A DNA stretch of 64,000 bases from Marsupella aquatica. Its lineage: Eukaryota > Marchantiophyta. Positions 8,628 through 20,487 of this stretch are shown one piece after another. The DNA is taken from NCBI GenBank assembly GCA_973895155.1, contig OZ316897.1, forward strand, positions 16,740,001 to 16,804,000, written 5' to 3'. The notes beneath the pieces were generated by a model. It made no database searches, was not told the origin of the DNA, and saw only the letters and a list, made by a program, of their open reading frames with translations. Position numbers and translations under genes: made by a program. Numbering within the stretch: position 1 is the stretch's first letter; the number at the start of each line of letters is the position of its first letter.

Positions 8628-9548
8628 CGGTGCAAGGGCGCCGTTCCTTTTAGGGAGGGCGGACGTGGAGGGAGGAGGCGTGAGTGGGCAGGGCGGGCAC
8701 GGATCTCCACGTTTAGGATTAGGATCAGAACCAGGAGCGGCCCTGACACTTAGCTTAGTGGGATTGCGGTCCCACTGGTAGGAGCAACACTTGTGCTCCT
8801 GCCTTGCTGTACATAGGTAGATTCGGGCAAGTAGATTACTGTTAAGTAGATTAGGCTTACGATGCAAAGAATGGCGGATCCACTACCAGGATAAGTACCT
8901 GGGCAGCGGGGAGCTCAGGGCCTCTTCTTTAGCAAGTTTTTAGTTTGCACCAGCCGGGCTGGGATCAAGTAGTACGAGAAGCTCTCGGTTAGTCATATAG
9001 TGACCCTTGTGTATATTCATGTTTCCTCATGCCTAAGAGCTGAATAGAGTTGGCCTCACGGCTTAGTTCGCAGAACTTGTGTATGAGATGTACTGTTTGT
9101 ATGGCAAGTGCATGGTATGACTCAGTCAGAATGAGTCATTTTGCTATTTGTGTGTCGCATTAACTTGTGTGAAGAGTGCCCACATCAACAGAAGGAAGGA
9201 AAGTAAGCAGGGGAGTGAGAGTTGGATGTGTCGAGCTGAGAGAGGTCTTAGCGGCTTAACCAAGCCTATTGGGGATCATTCCGGCGGCGGAATCCAAACA
9301 TACCTAACAAGACGGAGGGGAAGACAGGGGAAGACAGGGGAAGGCCTATATTAGGCCGGCTACGTATCTCATGACCCGATGAAGGATCTGTCCAGTATAT
9401 GTGTGTAAAATGTTAATAGTAGTAGTAGAAGGTTAGCAGCGTCCCATGCCGCTAAGCCGCGGAAACGGCCTCGCCAAGCACGAAACCTGCGGGAATCGGC
9501 TTGAGCTGGGGGGTTTCTTGGGTTTAGGGAGCCATGGGACGCACCACA
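8628..9548 (+). other. non-coding 3' part of LTR-A
   Basis: About 920 bp after the LTR ORF stop, conserved in order in both solo LTRs. It has no convincing ORF. It should contain the polyadenylation region, but I see no clear AATAAA, so R and U5 limits cannot be set. A 'TTTTTAGTTT' stretch at about 8935-8945 has a counterpart after the LTR-B gene (about 23390). Confidence 0.6.
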
Positions 9549-12250
9549 GGTAGCAAGCTCTTTACGCAGTTAAATGTGGATTTGCATGGGCCAGTTGGTA
9601 ATGAGCACGGAACTACTACAATGCAAGCTCTATGGGTGGGAGTATAAATATTCTGGTGGAAATACAATCTTGCAAAGGATCGCAAGAGAGTTTGCTGGTT
9701 ACTCAACCATAAGTAGACTTCATCTTGTACAATATGTGAGTACAAATAAACATTGAAATTGTTTTAATTTTACAAAATGTATTACAATGTGCAGTGCAAC
9801 AACACTGCCAATTTAGATCTGCAAAAGTTCTTATAAATTCCTATGTAGACCTTCTATCGGCACATGACCCAGTAACCAGTTCTCTGCTTCTTATATAAGC
9901 CTAAAAGACTTGTGTTTATTGCCACTAAAACCTGAGACTTCGCGCTCTGCTTCTTCCCAACATTCATAGATACCAGGATTCCGGCCTTTCCCCACTGCAT
10001 ACCACCGTTTCCTACTATGCAAGGAGGGATGATTGCATCTAAAATATAATACATCAAAGCTTGGATCAATCTGATGCTGGCCATGCCCTGAAACTTGAGC
10101 TGCCTGCCCATGCTCATACAGTAGATGTCGCTCTCACTATCGGTTGCTGAGCCGGAATTTGAGCTGGCTGGCTATGGTGCTCATATACAGGATGCATCCA
10201 TTGCTGCTCTCCATGCTCATCTTTTGGATTCTTAGCAGGATGAGGGCTGGGACTATGTCCTTCTGGTTGACGACGAGCAACAGTAGTAAGATTCTCAACA
10301 GGCTAGGGGCTGAAATCAGGACCTTCTGGTTGACGACGAGCAACAACAGTGAGATTACCAACAGACTGAGGGCTGAAGTCAGGAACTTCTGGTTGAGGAC
10401 GAGCAATAGCAATGAGACGCTCATGCAAAAAGCGGAAAACTCGCTCAGTAGTCCAAGGCAAGACCAAAACAGGCCGTCACAAACTAAGGCCATAGCTGAC
10501 CACAAAATTGCACCAAAAGCTTGCCTACAGGTGCACCATGCATCCTCCAACTTTGCCTCTATTGCCATATTGCAAGCGGACTCAGTTACTAGCTTAGTCT
10601 CCCGTTTGCTTGCAAAGAATCGATGATGTACCCTAGCGAGGAAACTTACCTGAGAAAGCCACAAAAATATTGTGATCAAATTAGTTGTGACTCAATGTAT
10701 AACAATCAGCCCTAAGGGATATAGAAGAATACAAAGTGACTCTGAAAGCATGTGGACCCCTCAACGACAAGCATGATCTTAATTTGGCAAAACCTTGTTG
10801 CAGATTTCTTTGTGGCGAAGACATCAACAACATCAATGAACGGCTCAAAGCAGCTTTTCTTAAATTGTTGCAATTGGTCATTATTTTCTTAATCAAATGA
10901 GAAGCTGCAAACTCTGCAATGGAGTCCGATTGGGCTTTGATCAGCAACATACTACCATGCCAGGTGTGCTGAAACAACAATTGAAGAATAACATTTGTGA
11001 CCAACTAATTAATAAAAGTAGAGTCTAATGGCTGATTGCCCTCGACAAATCACTGCAATCTTCTTGTTGACAGTGCAATGGGGTTCTCCCCAACCCAATT
11101 GCAAACTCTGGATAGGAACGGACACAAGTGCTATGAGATATTACAATGCATATGAAGTAGCTAGGCTGAGTCACCAAGGAATGAAAGGCAAAACTGACAA
11201 ACTGAACTCTTGTCTGAGTATGCAGACAATAGATCCAATTAATTATAGGTGAACAAATAATGAGACTTACCGGAGAGATAGTAAGTAGATAGTCCAGCCA
11301 CTCGCCACCTGCCCACACTTTCTTCCAAAACCGTGCAATGTATGAGAGACCACCAAGCTAGTCTAACCAGGAACACAAAGAGCTAGTAGATGATGACAGA
11401 TACAAAGATAGGGAATACAAAGTTGCCCTGTCGCTTTCCTCTACATGGAAGCAGACGAAAGTTGGACGTTGGCCTCAACAATTCCAGCAGCTTGAATCAA
11501 ACTTTTTGTTCCTCTCTGCTATCCTAATGGCCTCCTGCCTGCCCTCCACCAGGTTTCCCAGCAATCGTCTTAACCTCACACTCATCCCCTTACGTAGCCT
11601 ACCTGTGCGCAACCAAATTAAATTCCTCCTTCGTAAGAAACAACACTTGTAAAAATATTCCAAATCTCTAGACTGTCAACCCTATGACCTGGCCTCACGT
11701 TGTATATGCAAGAGAAATGACCCTGTGACCCGTCCCTCCCAATTGCAACCATCCCATACAGCCATGAAATTATTCTCCATCTGCAAACCCTAAACTGTCT
11801 TAGCTAAGGTGCAATTCGCATCTAATGAAGGTCATCACTTCTCAATGGCTTCCTATTGCGATCGCCTGCCTTCTTGAAATGAGAAATGTAGTGACAGCAT
11901 TCAAGAGAAGAGCTGATGATGATGGCTGTGGGCGTGGCGAACTAGGAAGTTGACGGCCTCGCAGCTCACAAGATCGGTGAGTGATTGACCTTCTGTCAAG
12001 AAATTGAGCCCTCCATTTGTGCCAAGCCAAAGTGATCACTAAGATTTGAAAGAATTGCTTCGAGTAAGCTTGACGTCAATCCGTCCTTCGTATTGCTTCG
12101 AGTAAGAATTGCTTCGAGTAAGCATTGATCCGTGCCAAAGAAAACTGCCGCTTGCGCCTTGACGGAACTCTTGAAGTCAGATTTTCTTTCCCCCTCCCTT
12201 CCTTGCTTCCCTTTCACCTCCCTTCCTCTCGCGTGCTCACTCACTGATGC
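9549..12250 (-). other. decayed sequence, possible gene relic on the minus strand
   Basis: No intact gene is recognisable. On the minus strand several short frames (near 11475-11663 and 10137-11004) look more protein-like than their plus-strand shadows, for example a basic stretch RLRRLLGNLVEGRQEA. I could not assign a family. This could be a broken host gene or an old element; confidence that it was coding is low. Confidence 0.25.
10255..10410 (-). repeat. 63-bp tandem repeat, three units
   Basis: The phrase CTTCTGGTTGACGACGAGCA recurs at about 10260, 10323 and 10386, a period of about 63 bp, each time followed by GGGCTGA-type sequence. In one minus-strand frame the repeat reads as R-Q-P-E-G-P-D-F-S-P-like units, suggesting a decayed repeat-containing protein. 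Confidence 0.7.
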
Positions 12251-12904
12251 CGATGAACCGCTATAGGAAATCCGCTATGCTACAAAACTGTACTCGATTT
12301 CAACGAGAGTCCTATGGCAGCAGCTTGCACTTGTGGTTTACAGCTTGCGGGTGTGTGTCGTCCCCTCTGGTCGCGTTTCAGGATTCACTCAAAAGGAATG
12401 CAAGGGGAGTGCATTCTGGCAAAGTGTTCTCATAGCGAGAATTCCTCTTCTTGAACTAAACTTAACGCGCAGCACCAGTGACTACACCAATGCTAGAAGC
12501 AAACAGTGTATGTTTAAACTACTTAACTGGCACTCAAACTTACGTTGATCCAAAGGTTCTTACCTTAGACTAGGGACATAGAAGCATATAATACACCCAA
12601 AGTAAATATTTCTCAATTAATCTCTACAGAACAAATCTGAATAAAAAGAATGTAGTTTGATACGGTGGTTGGACATCGCTACCTCCCAACTCTACCACAA
12701 ATTAATTAATTTAAATGTTATCCATTTGGCACTTAGTCTTGCGCGAGACAATCTTTAGTTCTTGCTTAAAATGAATTAATTTAATATCACTAAGGGGCTG
12801 ACGTGGAGGAGTGAAGAAGCATGCAGCTATTAGTTATAACCAAAAAACTTGCACACATACACTATTTGCATCTCATCTACTCAAATTAGATTGTCAAAAT
12901 AATA
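12251..12904. other. no gene seen
   Basis: AT-rich sequence with only short chance ORFs. No RNA gene, repeat or element end was recognised. Confidence 0.5.
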
Positions 12905-13972
12905 TGTCACCCGTCTTAGCTTGGGTCTTTGCAACTCGAAGAACCCACTCAGAATGAGGTGCTTTGAGATGACAAGAATTAAAGCACTGCTTTATACCAC
13001 TCTCATTGCAGTGGTGCGAGCCATGTTTTATAAAACCACTAAGAGGTCTGAGTGGTTTCACCAGTGGTACATGGTGGGGTCACCCACTAACTCTATTTCT
13101 CCAATTCCACAAACTCTTGGAGTGATGTTGCGAAAGGTGGTGGAAGGAGTTGCTCAACTTCTATGTGCCCCAAAACTTAGCACCTTTTGATTTCTTGTGT
13201 GATGGGGTGGGTGGTTTTGCTCAAACTGGGAGGCCATTGTGTTAGAGCTGTCCTTCAGGAGCAATGTGATGGAGCTAAGTTGGAGGAATGAGGAAGGCTA
13301 CAACCTAAAATCATGAGCCTACCATTGGCACCCCATGCTCTAAAATTATAAATACAATGTGCCAGCCCTCTTAGCCTGGGTCTTTGCAACTTGAAGAACC
13401 CACTCAGAATCCACTCATAATCAGGTGCTTTGAGATGACAAGAATTAAAGCACTGCTTATACCACTCTCATTGCAGTGGTGCGAGCCATGTTTTATAAAA
13501 CCACTAAGAGGTCTGAGTGGTTTCACCAGTGGTACATGGTGGGGTCACCCACTAACTCTATTTCTCCAATTCCACAAACTCTTGGAGTGATGTTGCGAAA
13601 GGTGGTGGAAGGAGTTGCTCAACTTCTATGTGCCCCAAAACTTAGCACCTTTTGATTTCTTGTGTGATGGGGTGGGTGGTTTTTCTCAAACTGGGAGGCC
13701 ATTGTGTTAGAGCTGTCCTTCAGGAGCAATGTGATGGAGCTAAGTTGGAGGAATGAGGAAGGCTACAACCTAAAATCATGAGCCTACCATTGGCACCCCA
13801 TGTTCTAAAATTATAAATACAATGTGCCAGCCCTCTTAGCCTGGGTATTTGCAACTCGAAGAACCCACTCAGAATCCACTCATAATCAGGTGCTTTGAGA
13901 TGACAAGAATTAAAGCACTGCTTATACCACTCTCATTGCAGTGGTGCGAGCCATGTTTTATAAAACCACTGA
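12905..13972. repeat. tandem repeat, ~460-bp unit, about 2.3 copies
   Basis: Units start near 12905 (CTTAGCTTGGGTCTTTGCAA), 13372 and 13837. The first two are nearly full; the third stops after about 135 bp at AAAACCACT. Units differ by few substitutions and a 12-bp indel (CCACTCATAATC). Inside each full unit are consecutive small inverted repeats built on ACCACT/AGTGGT (for example AAACCACT-10 bp-AGTGGTTT). No coding potential is convincing. It could be a satellite seed or a tandem MITE-like insertion. Confidence 0.85.
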
Positions 13973-15503
13973 ATCACCCGAGTGGTTTGAGACTGGTGGG
14001 TGTTGAATGGTGTTTGACTGCAAATTTCAGAATCCCCAGGCCAGGCTAAAATTCAGTACCTTGTCAATACTAATTATTTTAATCTATATGACCCTTTCTT
14101 AAGGCCGGGGCACTTTACAAAAAGGGGTGGACGAAAAGAGAGGTAGCTTGCGTTTTAACATACTTGATCTAGAGGTCAATTTGGACTATTGTCTGACCAG
14201 AAAGGTAGTGCATTTAATATTGTACCATCTTCACCCTATACTTTCCATTTTTGAATCTGGCTATAAAATCAAACAAAAGAGTGTTAGCTTTGTCACACTT
14301 TCCTAGCTAAGATGTTGCCACTAGTTTGACCAAAATGGGTATGGGTATGGTTAATTGACATCAAATTATTACATGATAGATGGCCCTTTTGACTTTGGAA
14401 GAAGCTTTGGAAATGATTTATGTAAAACACTCAAAGGGTTAATTTTGATAGTGGAGTTTAGTGGTAGACTTTGTAGGGGACTACTTAAGGAGTAGGGATT
14501 CATTTTCTAGTGAATAAATATCTTAGGATATAGAGGGAATTTATTATGAATTTGAGGTAAGAGTGAAGGACCTCTACTAATATTGTTGTCTTAGGGTAAT
14601 GTCAATGGTAATTAAATGAGAAGTTGATTTATTGGGAGGGCGGGTCCCACTCTGCAGTAAGATCCCTACTCCCGCCCGGCTCCGCACGGCAAAGAGTCTT
14701 TACATTTGTTCGCATCATTTTGGTTTTGGTTTCTCGACTCTTTGCCTTAGGCTCATTCTCACATTCTTAGTTTGATCTGCAGTGCCCGTCGCAAGTCTCA
14801 CCCTAAACTGCCTCGCGTCTTGGCTTAATCGTTGGTGAACTCATTCTCCAAATGTTGGACGGATTTGCATGATAGAATCAAAGTTTGGAGTGGGACAGAC
14901 AAGGTGATCATACCGCCCGCTTTGGAAGTTGTAAACTCGGTGATTTCCAGGACCTCAGTAAGAAAGGAAATCGAGTTTGCTATCTATTTGAATTGTTGTG
15001 GTGCTGAAGTAGAGTCAGCAGACGAATCAGTGACTTGCAGCAAGACTGCAGGAGCAACAACTTATTCATTCCTCAGGTTTTTAGTTGCAACCCTGTTAAC
15101 TTCACCGCCCTCGCAGTCGCAACCCTGTTAACTTCTGTTGTCACGCCTGGTCAATGCGTGTCAAGTTTCTTTAACTTCTTGTTGTGGTCTATTCGCGTGT
15201 AAGTCTGTCATCTTGGACTTGAAGCAGAGTTAGATGGAGTAGTACTGGTTCGGACCATGGCTGATGGATGTCATTTCACGCTGTCTGTCCGTGACCTTGA
15301 AGGTGTGAGGGGTTTACGGTGCAGGATCCTTGGTTTGAAGACTTCAAGATTCTCTGTGACGCCGCCGGTACGGCGGTTAATGAGTGATTCAGTCTAACTG
15401 CGCTCGGCACGCGCGTTAGGTGGGTCTTAGGCCGCTATTATTAGCATAACGACAGTATTTAGGTAATCATTAGGGGTAGGACATCATTAGGCAATAAGGG
15501 GGA
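13973..15503. other. unassigned sequence; its right end continues into the LTR-B region
   Basis: No reliable gene. The bases up to the GGGGA at 15499-15503 are continuous, after removing the solo LTR, with 20171 onward, so at least the last few hundred bases (about 15190-15503, GC-richer) probably belong with the LTR-B region. The LTR-B start cannot be fixed. Confidence 0.45.
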
Positions 15504-18500
15504 TGTGGTGCGTGCCATGGCTCCCTAAACCCAAGAAACCCCCCAGCTCAAGCCGATTCCCGCAGGTTTCGCGCTTGGCGAGGCCGTTTCCGCGGCTTAG
15601 CGGCATGGGACGCTGCTAACCTTCTACTACTACTATTAACATTTTACACACATATACTGGACAGATCCTTCATCGGGTCATGAGATACGTAGCCGGCCTA
15701 ATCTAGGCCTTCCCTTGTCTTCCCCTCCATCTTGTTAGGTATATTTGGATTCCACCGCCGGAATGATCCCCAATAGGCTTGGTTAAGCCGCTAAGACCTC
15801 TCTCAGCTCGACACATCCAACTCTCACTCCCCTGCTTACTTTCCTTCCTTTTGGTTGATGTGGGCACTCTTCACACAAGTTAATGCGACACACAAATAGC
15901 AAAATGACTCCTTCTGACTGAGTCATACCATGCACTTGCCATACAAACAGTACATCTCATACACAAGTTCTGCGAACTAAGCCGTGAGGCCAACTCTATT
16001 CAGCTCTTAGGCATGAGGAAACATGAATATACACAAGGGTCACTGTATGACTAACCGAGAGCTTCTCGTACTACTTGATCCCAGCCCGGCTGGTGCAAAC
16101 TAAAAACTTGCTAAAGAAGAGGCCCTGAGCTCCCCGCTGCCCAGGTACTTATCCTGGTAGTGGATCCGCCATTCTTTGCATCGTAAGCCTAATCTACTTA
16201 ACAGTAATCTACTTGCCCGAATCTACCTATGTACAGCAAGGCAGGAGCACAAGTGTTGCTCCTACCAGTGGAACCACAATCCCACTAAGCTAAGTGTCAG
16301 GGCCGCTCCTGGTCCTGATCCTAATCCTAAACTTGGAGATCAGCGCCCGCCCTGCCCACTCACGCCTCCTCCCTCCACGTCCGCCCTCCCTAAAAGGAAC
16401 GGCGCCCTTGCACCGTCACGACACCGGTGGTGGATCCTTAATGGACGCCCCCAACGCTTCCTCCTCAGCCACTGCCGTAGGTTCATTCTCTGACAGATTA
16501 CCTGCCCTTGACTGAGTCAACTCTCCATCGGCCTGACTGGGTCCACCATCGGCGTCGGCATCGGCTCGGGAACCGGTTACGGCCTCAGCCACGGCTTGGG
16601 TCTCCCCGGCCTGCTCAAGAGGCGGATCTGGGATACCGGCCTCATTACTGAGTAGTTCGGCTTGGGCCGCACCACCCCCACCTGTGATGATAGCGGGATC
16701 TATTGCCGTATTCATGCGGGAGGATGGTGCTGGTTCTACCTCCTTGGTCACCACGGCTTGTGGAGTCGGATTACTCTTTGACCCTGAAGGTTTCCGCTTC
16801 TTCTTCTTTTCTGGTTTGGCAGCTGGTCCCTTCCCCTTCCCACTTACTTCCGGCACTGGTGCAGGTGGCGCGGCTTTTTCTTCGACCAGTACCACTCCTG
16901 GTAACTTGGTTGCCCCAATTGGAGTTGGGCCTGATGAAGACAAGCACTTAAATACTGCGGCTTGTTTCTTTAGCCGCTCCGTTTGGTTGTCGGCCCGCCG
17001 CTGGAGGTTCTCCATCTTCCTCGTGATTTCCTCCAACTCCTCCTGGGTCTCATCCAGGTCCTTGCATGCCTCCTCTAGTTCCTTCTGGGCTTCCTCCCGT
17101 TCTTGTTTCAAGGTAGTCCTCTCCTCCTGGGTTGCTCTTAGCTCCTTGTCGAGCTCTGCAATGATGACAGACTCCATCTGGTTTATCTTGGCGTAAGTCT
17201 GTTCGAGCATCTCGTCCTTCTCCCTTAGGTCGGCCTTGAAGCTGGCCGTCAGGGACGCAAGCTCCTGCTGCAGCGCCATAATCCCTTGATAGGATTTCCC
17301 TAACTCGGCCTCCTTCTGCTCAAGGGCTCCGCGGATTTTCTCGAGCTCCCCCTTCAACGCCCATTCCTTTCTTTGGGTCTCCGCCATGGCCCGGCTGTTG
17401 GCTGTTATGTGGGCCTCCTCTGTATTCTTCAGCTCTTGCTTCCACTTCTCCCTCTCTTTGATCGTGTCGGCCAACTCTCCCTGCGTCTGAGTCAGTTTAT
17501 CCTTGATATTCTGATTATCAGCCTGCGCGGTGTCCAACTGCCCCTGCATGATGTTCAGCTCATGTCGTTTAATCCGCAGTTCATCTTGGGCTTTCTTGGC
17601 CGCCCTTAGATCTTCAATCTCGGCTTCCATCCTCCTAAGCCGCCGAATGATCTCGTCCTTCTTGCTTCTCTCTAAAGCCATCGCTTCTTCTAATTGGTGC
17701 TTCTCCAACTGCTCCCTATGGAAAAAGGGTCCTACCTCCAACTCCTCTCCAAAGATGCCGAGCGCAAGTTCCCCACACATCTCACCATACTCCATGGCTC
17801 TATTCTTAGCGTAGGTGGAGTAAGTAGAAGTAATCGGCATCGCCCATCGCGGCCTCTGCTCCCAAGCCGTCTTGCGGATCTCTTCAATCGTGGCTAGAGG
17901 TTTGCTTCCTTTTTTGGCTAGCCGCCTGATGTCCTCCGGCCAATCTCCTCTTGGTAAATCCTTTTCCCTAGCCAGGGCTGCCTCCTCTTCCTGCTTGATT
18001 CGCTCCTGAAATTCCTGCACCATCTGTTTTATGCCGTCGAAGCTCGGGGGAGCAACATCTGGTGGGGGAGACTCCGGGCTACTCTGCTGGTTGGGGTCCC
18101 TCGCACTACCCTTGGAAGTGTGGGGACAAACCGGCCATAGGTCCTTACTCCTGGGACGTGATGGTCCGACCCATAGCCGGAATTATCATGGCTGCAGTCC
18201 TCCACTGCCTCCTCTACTTCTTGGCCATCCGGCTTCTCCCTCTCCTCTTCGTCGGTAGGAGCTTCAGGCAATTTTGCCTCAGATTCGGAGCTTGAGATTC
18301 CCACATACATTCGAACACTGGGCTTGGATTCCGGCCTGATTCTCTCCTTGTCTCCAGCAAAGGGGTTTTCTCTTGTGAGCCGGTGTAGGCCTACCTCTGT
18401 AGTAGTGTCCTGCATTGTTGCCGTTGCCGTTGTTGTTGCCGATGCCGATTTCTTTTCGTTCTCCAGTAGTTTCAGCAGACTCTGCATGCCTGGTTGCTGC

Positions 18501-20165
18501 ATCGGCAAGTCCTCCTTCCTGGGCCTAAACACCTGCTCGATCGTAGCGCTAACAGGTGGTTGAGGCTTCTCAGCCAACGGCCTCGGCGTTGGAGCTTCCT
18601 CGGGTGCCCTTACCTGCAGGGGAAGTACCGGGGCAAAAGTCTGACCTCTGGCATACCGGCACAACAGCGGCATGTGATAGCCAAGCCGCGACACGCTCCC
18701 CATGCCGATTACCTGTTGCTCCTCCTTTAAGATCTTCTTCAATTGGTTGAGGAGGTACCCGTTGTAGTCCCGGCTTGGGTCTGGCCTTTCTGCCAGATAG
18801 ACCTGTGCCTTGCCGATCTCTGCCCTCGGCAAGTTACAATGCATGGTCACCCGCAAGAAGTCGATCATCTCTCCTATGTGCGGGTTGGTGCAAGTGTTCC
18901 GGAAGAAGCCATTCTTCGTTGATGGCCCGGGGAACGACCGGAACTCCTTGTCAGGCAAGGTCTTCCTGGTATCAACTTTGGTCTTATTGCCTATCGGCAA
19001 GCCAAACACTTTGGCAATTACCTTGGGAGTAAGATAGAAATCCTTCCCATATATCCTCGTGCAATTGGTCTCGGGTTCCCATGACCCCACAAATTCTAAT
19101 AGGTCTGACTCCGGTACCTCCGGCTTCAGCCATGGTAATCTTACAAAGGCCTCTAAGCCGGATCCGGCCATGAAGCCTTGGTACTTCTTGGTCTGCATGG
19201 CCGTGAAGCATGCATCCTCCTCCCATGCAAAATGTAGTTGCACCTCCACCGGTAGGGTTGCCGCCCAGCCCTTCCAGGTGTCATCCCTGGTTGGAATGGC
19301 CTTGATGGGATCGACCTCCTCCTCTTCGGCTTCTCCCTGCCTCCTGCTCTGCTGCTCGGCTGGCTTCTTTGGTGCCGCCGACCTCGTTCTTTTTGCCGGG
19401 GTGGCTTCATCGTTGACGGCTCCCTTCCTCTTCATCTCTGCTGCTGTGGAGGTTTCTCCTAGCACCGTTGCCTGGGTCCACCTTTCCGTGCTACCCTTTA
19501 ATTCCCAGTGTATGTCGTTGCAGTTCTTGATGGCCTCTCGGATGCCGACGACGCTGTCTTTGCAAAATAGAAGATCGTCGAGTTGATTGGAAGTAGGCGT
19601 CCACAAGAACTCATCCTTGATGAGTTCACCTCCTAAGAAAGCCGTCTTTTGCAGCTCCCACAATCGAGCGAGCTCCTGCCGTTCTTGAGCTGCCCTTTCT
19701 GATTCCTCATCCTCGTAAGTCTTGATGTACTCAGTTGCCCGTTCGAACAGGCATCCCCAGAAATGTGCCGCTTGATTGACGTTGCTCATACCCTCCTTAG
19801 GTCGATCGTCGGTATCTACTCTCTCCCCGAGTGCTTGCCTAAGCAGCTGACAGTAGTTGGCCTCCCATAGTCGTCTGCCTAGTTCGTGCTCGCAAATGAG
19901 CCACCATCTCCTGCAAGCGCTCCTTACCCCTCTCCTCTGCCGGTCCTTCTTCCCGTTGATCCTTCCTAGCCGCCGACGCTTAACGCGCCCTAACCCTAAT
20001 CGAGTTTTCACCCTCAGCGTCCTTACCTCCGGCCTCAGCCCGGGTTCCATGGTTGCCCCTAATGGTTTATATTTTCCTTGTTTTGTCCCTATACTAAGGT
20101 GTTCCTAGGGTGCCTTCCTGCTTTACCCACTCAACTGGCCGAGTGATTCCTGTCTAGGCATCACA
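15504..20165 (-). mobile_element. solo LTR of Gypsy-A, 4.66 kb, TSD GGGGA
   Basis: The inverted LTR has termini TGTGGTGCG on the left and ATCACA on the right. Direct duplications GGGGA at 15499-15503 and 20166-20170 flank it exactly. No internal gag/pol is present, so it is the product of LTR-LTR recombination. It is very close to the LTR at 4865-9548: in the region equivalent to 6130-6340 I see only about three differences, all synonymous. It interrupts the LTR-B region. Confidence 0.97.
16416..20050 (-). pseudogene. LTR-A protein gene in the solo LTR, one frameshift
   Basis: Same protein as at 5238-8627, in two frames. 18029-20050 (673 codons) starts at an ATG in good context equivalent to position 4980 and reads through the point where the other copy has TGA. 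16416-18023 (535 codons) holds the coiled coil and tail. A one-base loss in a G run near 18108 separates them. This copy shows that the full-length product begins about 86 residues upstream of the start used at 5238. The tail lacks the 24-bp array. Apart from the frameshift it is open, so the decay is recent. Confidence 0.88.
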
Positions 20166-20379
20166 GGGGACTTCAGGTTCGGGCTGGCGGCGGGTCGCTA
20201 TTCGCACACCCGGGTTACGAGCGTGGAAGGGCCCCTCCCTCGGGTCCGTATAACGAACTTAAGGAAGCGGCCACTGACGCACGCTGACTCGGACCGGCGG
20301 AGTGGCCGGTACACCACAAGCGTGAGCGGTTCAGCCTATGGGCGTCGAGGAGACGTCGGGGATCGACAAGCCCTCAAAG

Positions 20380-20388
20380 TATAAAAGG
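20380..20388 (+). promoter_or_regulatory. TATA box of the LTR-B gene
   Basis: TATAAAAGG in a GC-rich surround, about 108 bp before the ATG at 20488. A start site near 20405-20415 (pyrimidine-purine context, TAGTGCACCAG) is plausible. It is the best core promoter match in the window. Confidence 0.7.
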
Positions 20389-20487
20389 GGAGCCAACCCT
20401 TTGTAGTGCACCAGTCCATCAGTCCGCGCACCAGCTTTGACCCCAGCTCTCTCGTTCTCTCTAGGTCGCCACTACTATCTCCTCTGA

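Larger units (their letters stand above)
1..9548 (+). mobile_element. Gypsy-A: Ty3/gypsy (OTA type) retrotransposon, 3' part
   Basis: The element enters from the left edge inside gag, so its 5' LTR is outside the window. The order seen is zinc knuckles, protease, RT, RNase H, integrase, purine tract and 3' LTR, which is the Ty3/gypsy order. The integrase ends in a GPF-type module and no chromodomain follows. The RT has the MPFGLCNAP and FIDD motifs, nearer Athila than Tat. There is no room for a second RNase H between RNase H and integrase, which argues against Tat. The 3' LTR end and the termini of two solo LTRs agree (TGTGATGCC at one end, CACCACA at the other). The 3' flank that should be the target duplication is GGTAG at 9549-9553; its partner is off-window. 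Confidence 0.93.
4865..9548 (+). repeat. 3' LTR of Gypsy-A, 4.68 kb, gene-bearing
   Basis: It starts TGTGATGCC and ends ACGCACCACA, so it has TG...CA ends. The same two termini bound the solo LTRs at 15504-20165 and 30017-34746, each with a perfect 5-bp target duplication, so the boundaries are firm. Within the LTR are a TATA-like box near its start, a 3.4-kb ORF (5238-8627), and about 920 bp of non-coding 3' sequence. LTRs of this size occur in OTA elements; an ORF filling most of one is rare. The 5' LTR is outside the window, so identity between the pair cannot be measured here. Confidence 0.93.

Noticed and set aside
5441-8867. Many antisense ORFs opposite the LTR-encoded gene
   Set aside because: They mirror the third-position GC pattern of the sense gene and recur opposite each LTR copy at the same place; they are shadows.
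4865-9548. Reading the ORF at 5238-8627 as an ordinary accessory ORF between pol and a short 3' LTR
   Set aside because: The solo LTRs with exact GGGGA and GTATT duplications include the ORF and end at the same TGTGATGCC, so the ORF is inside the LTR.
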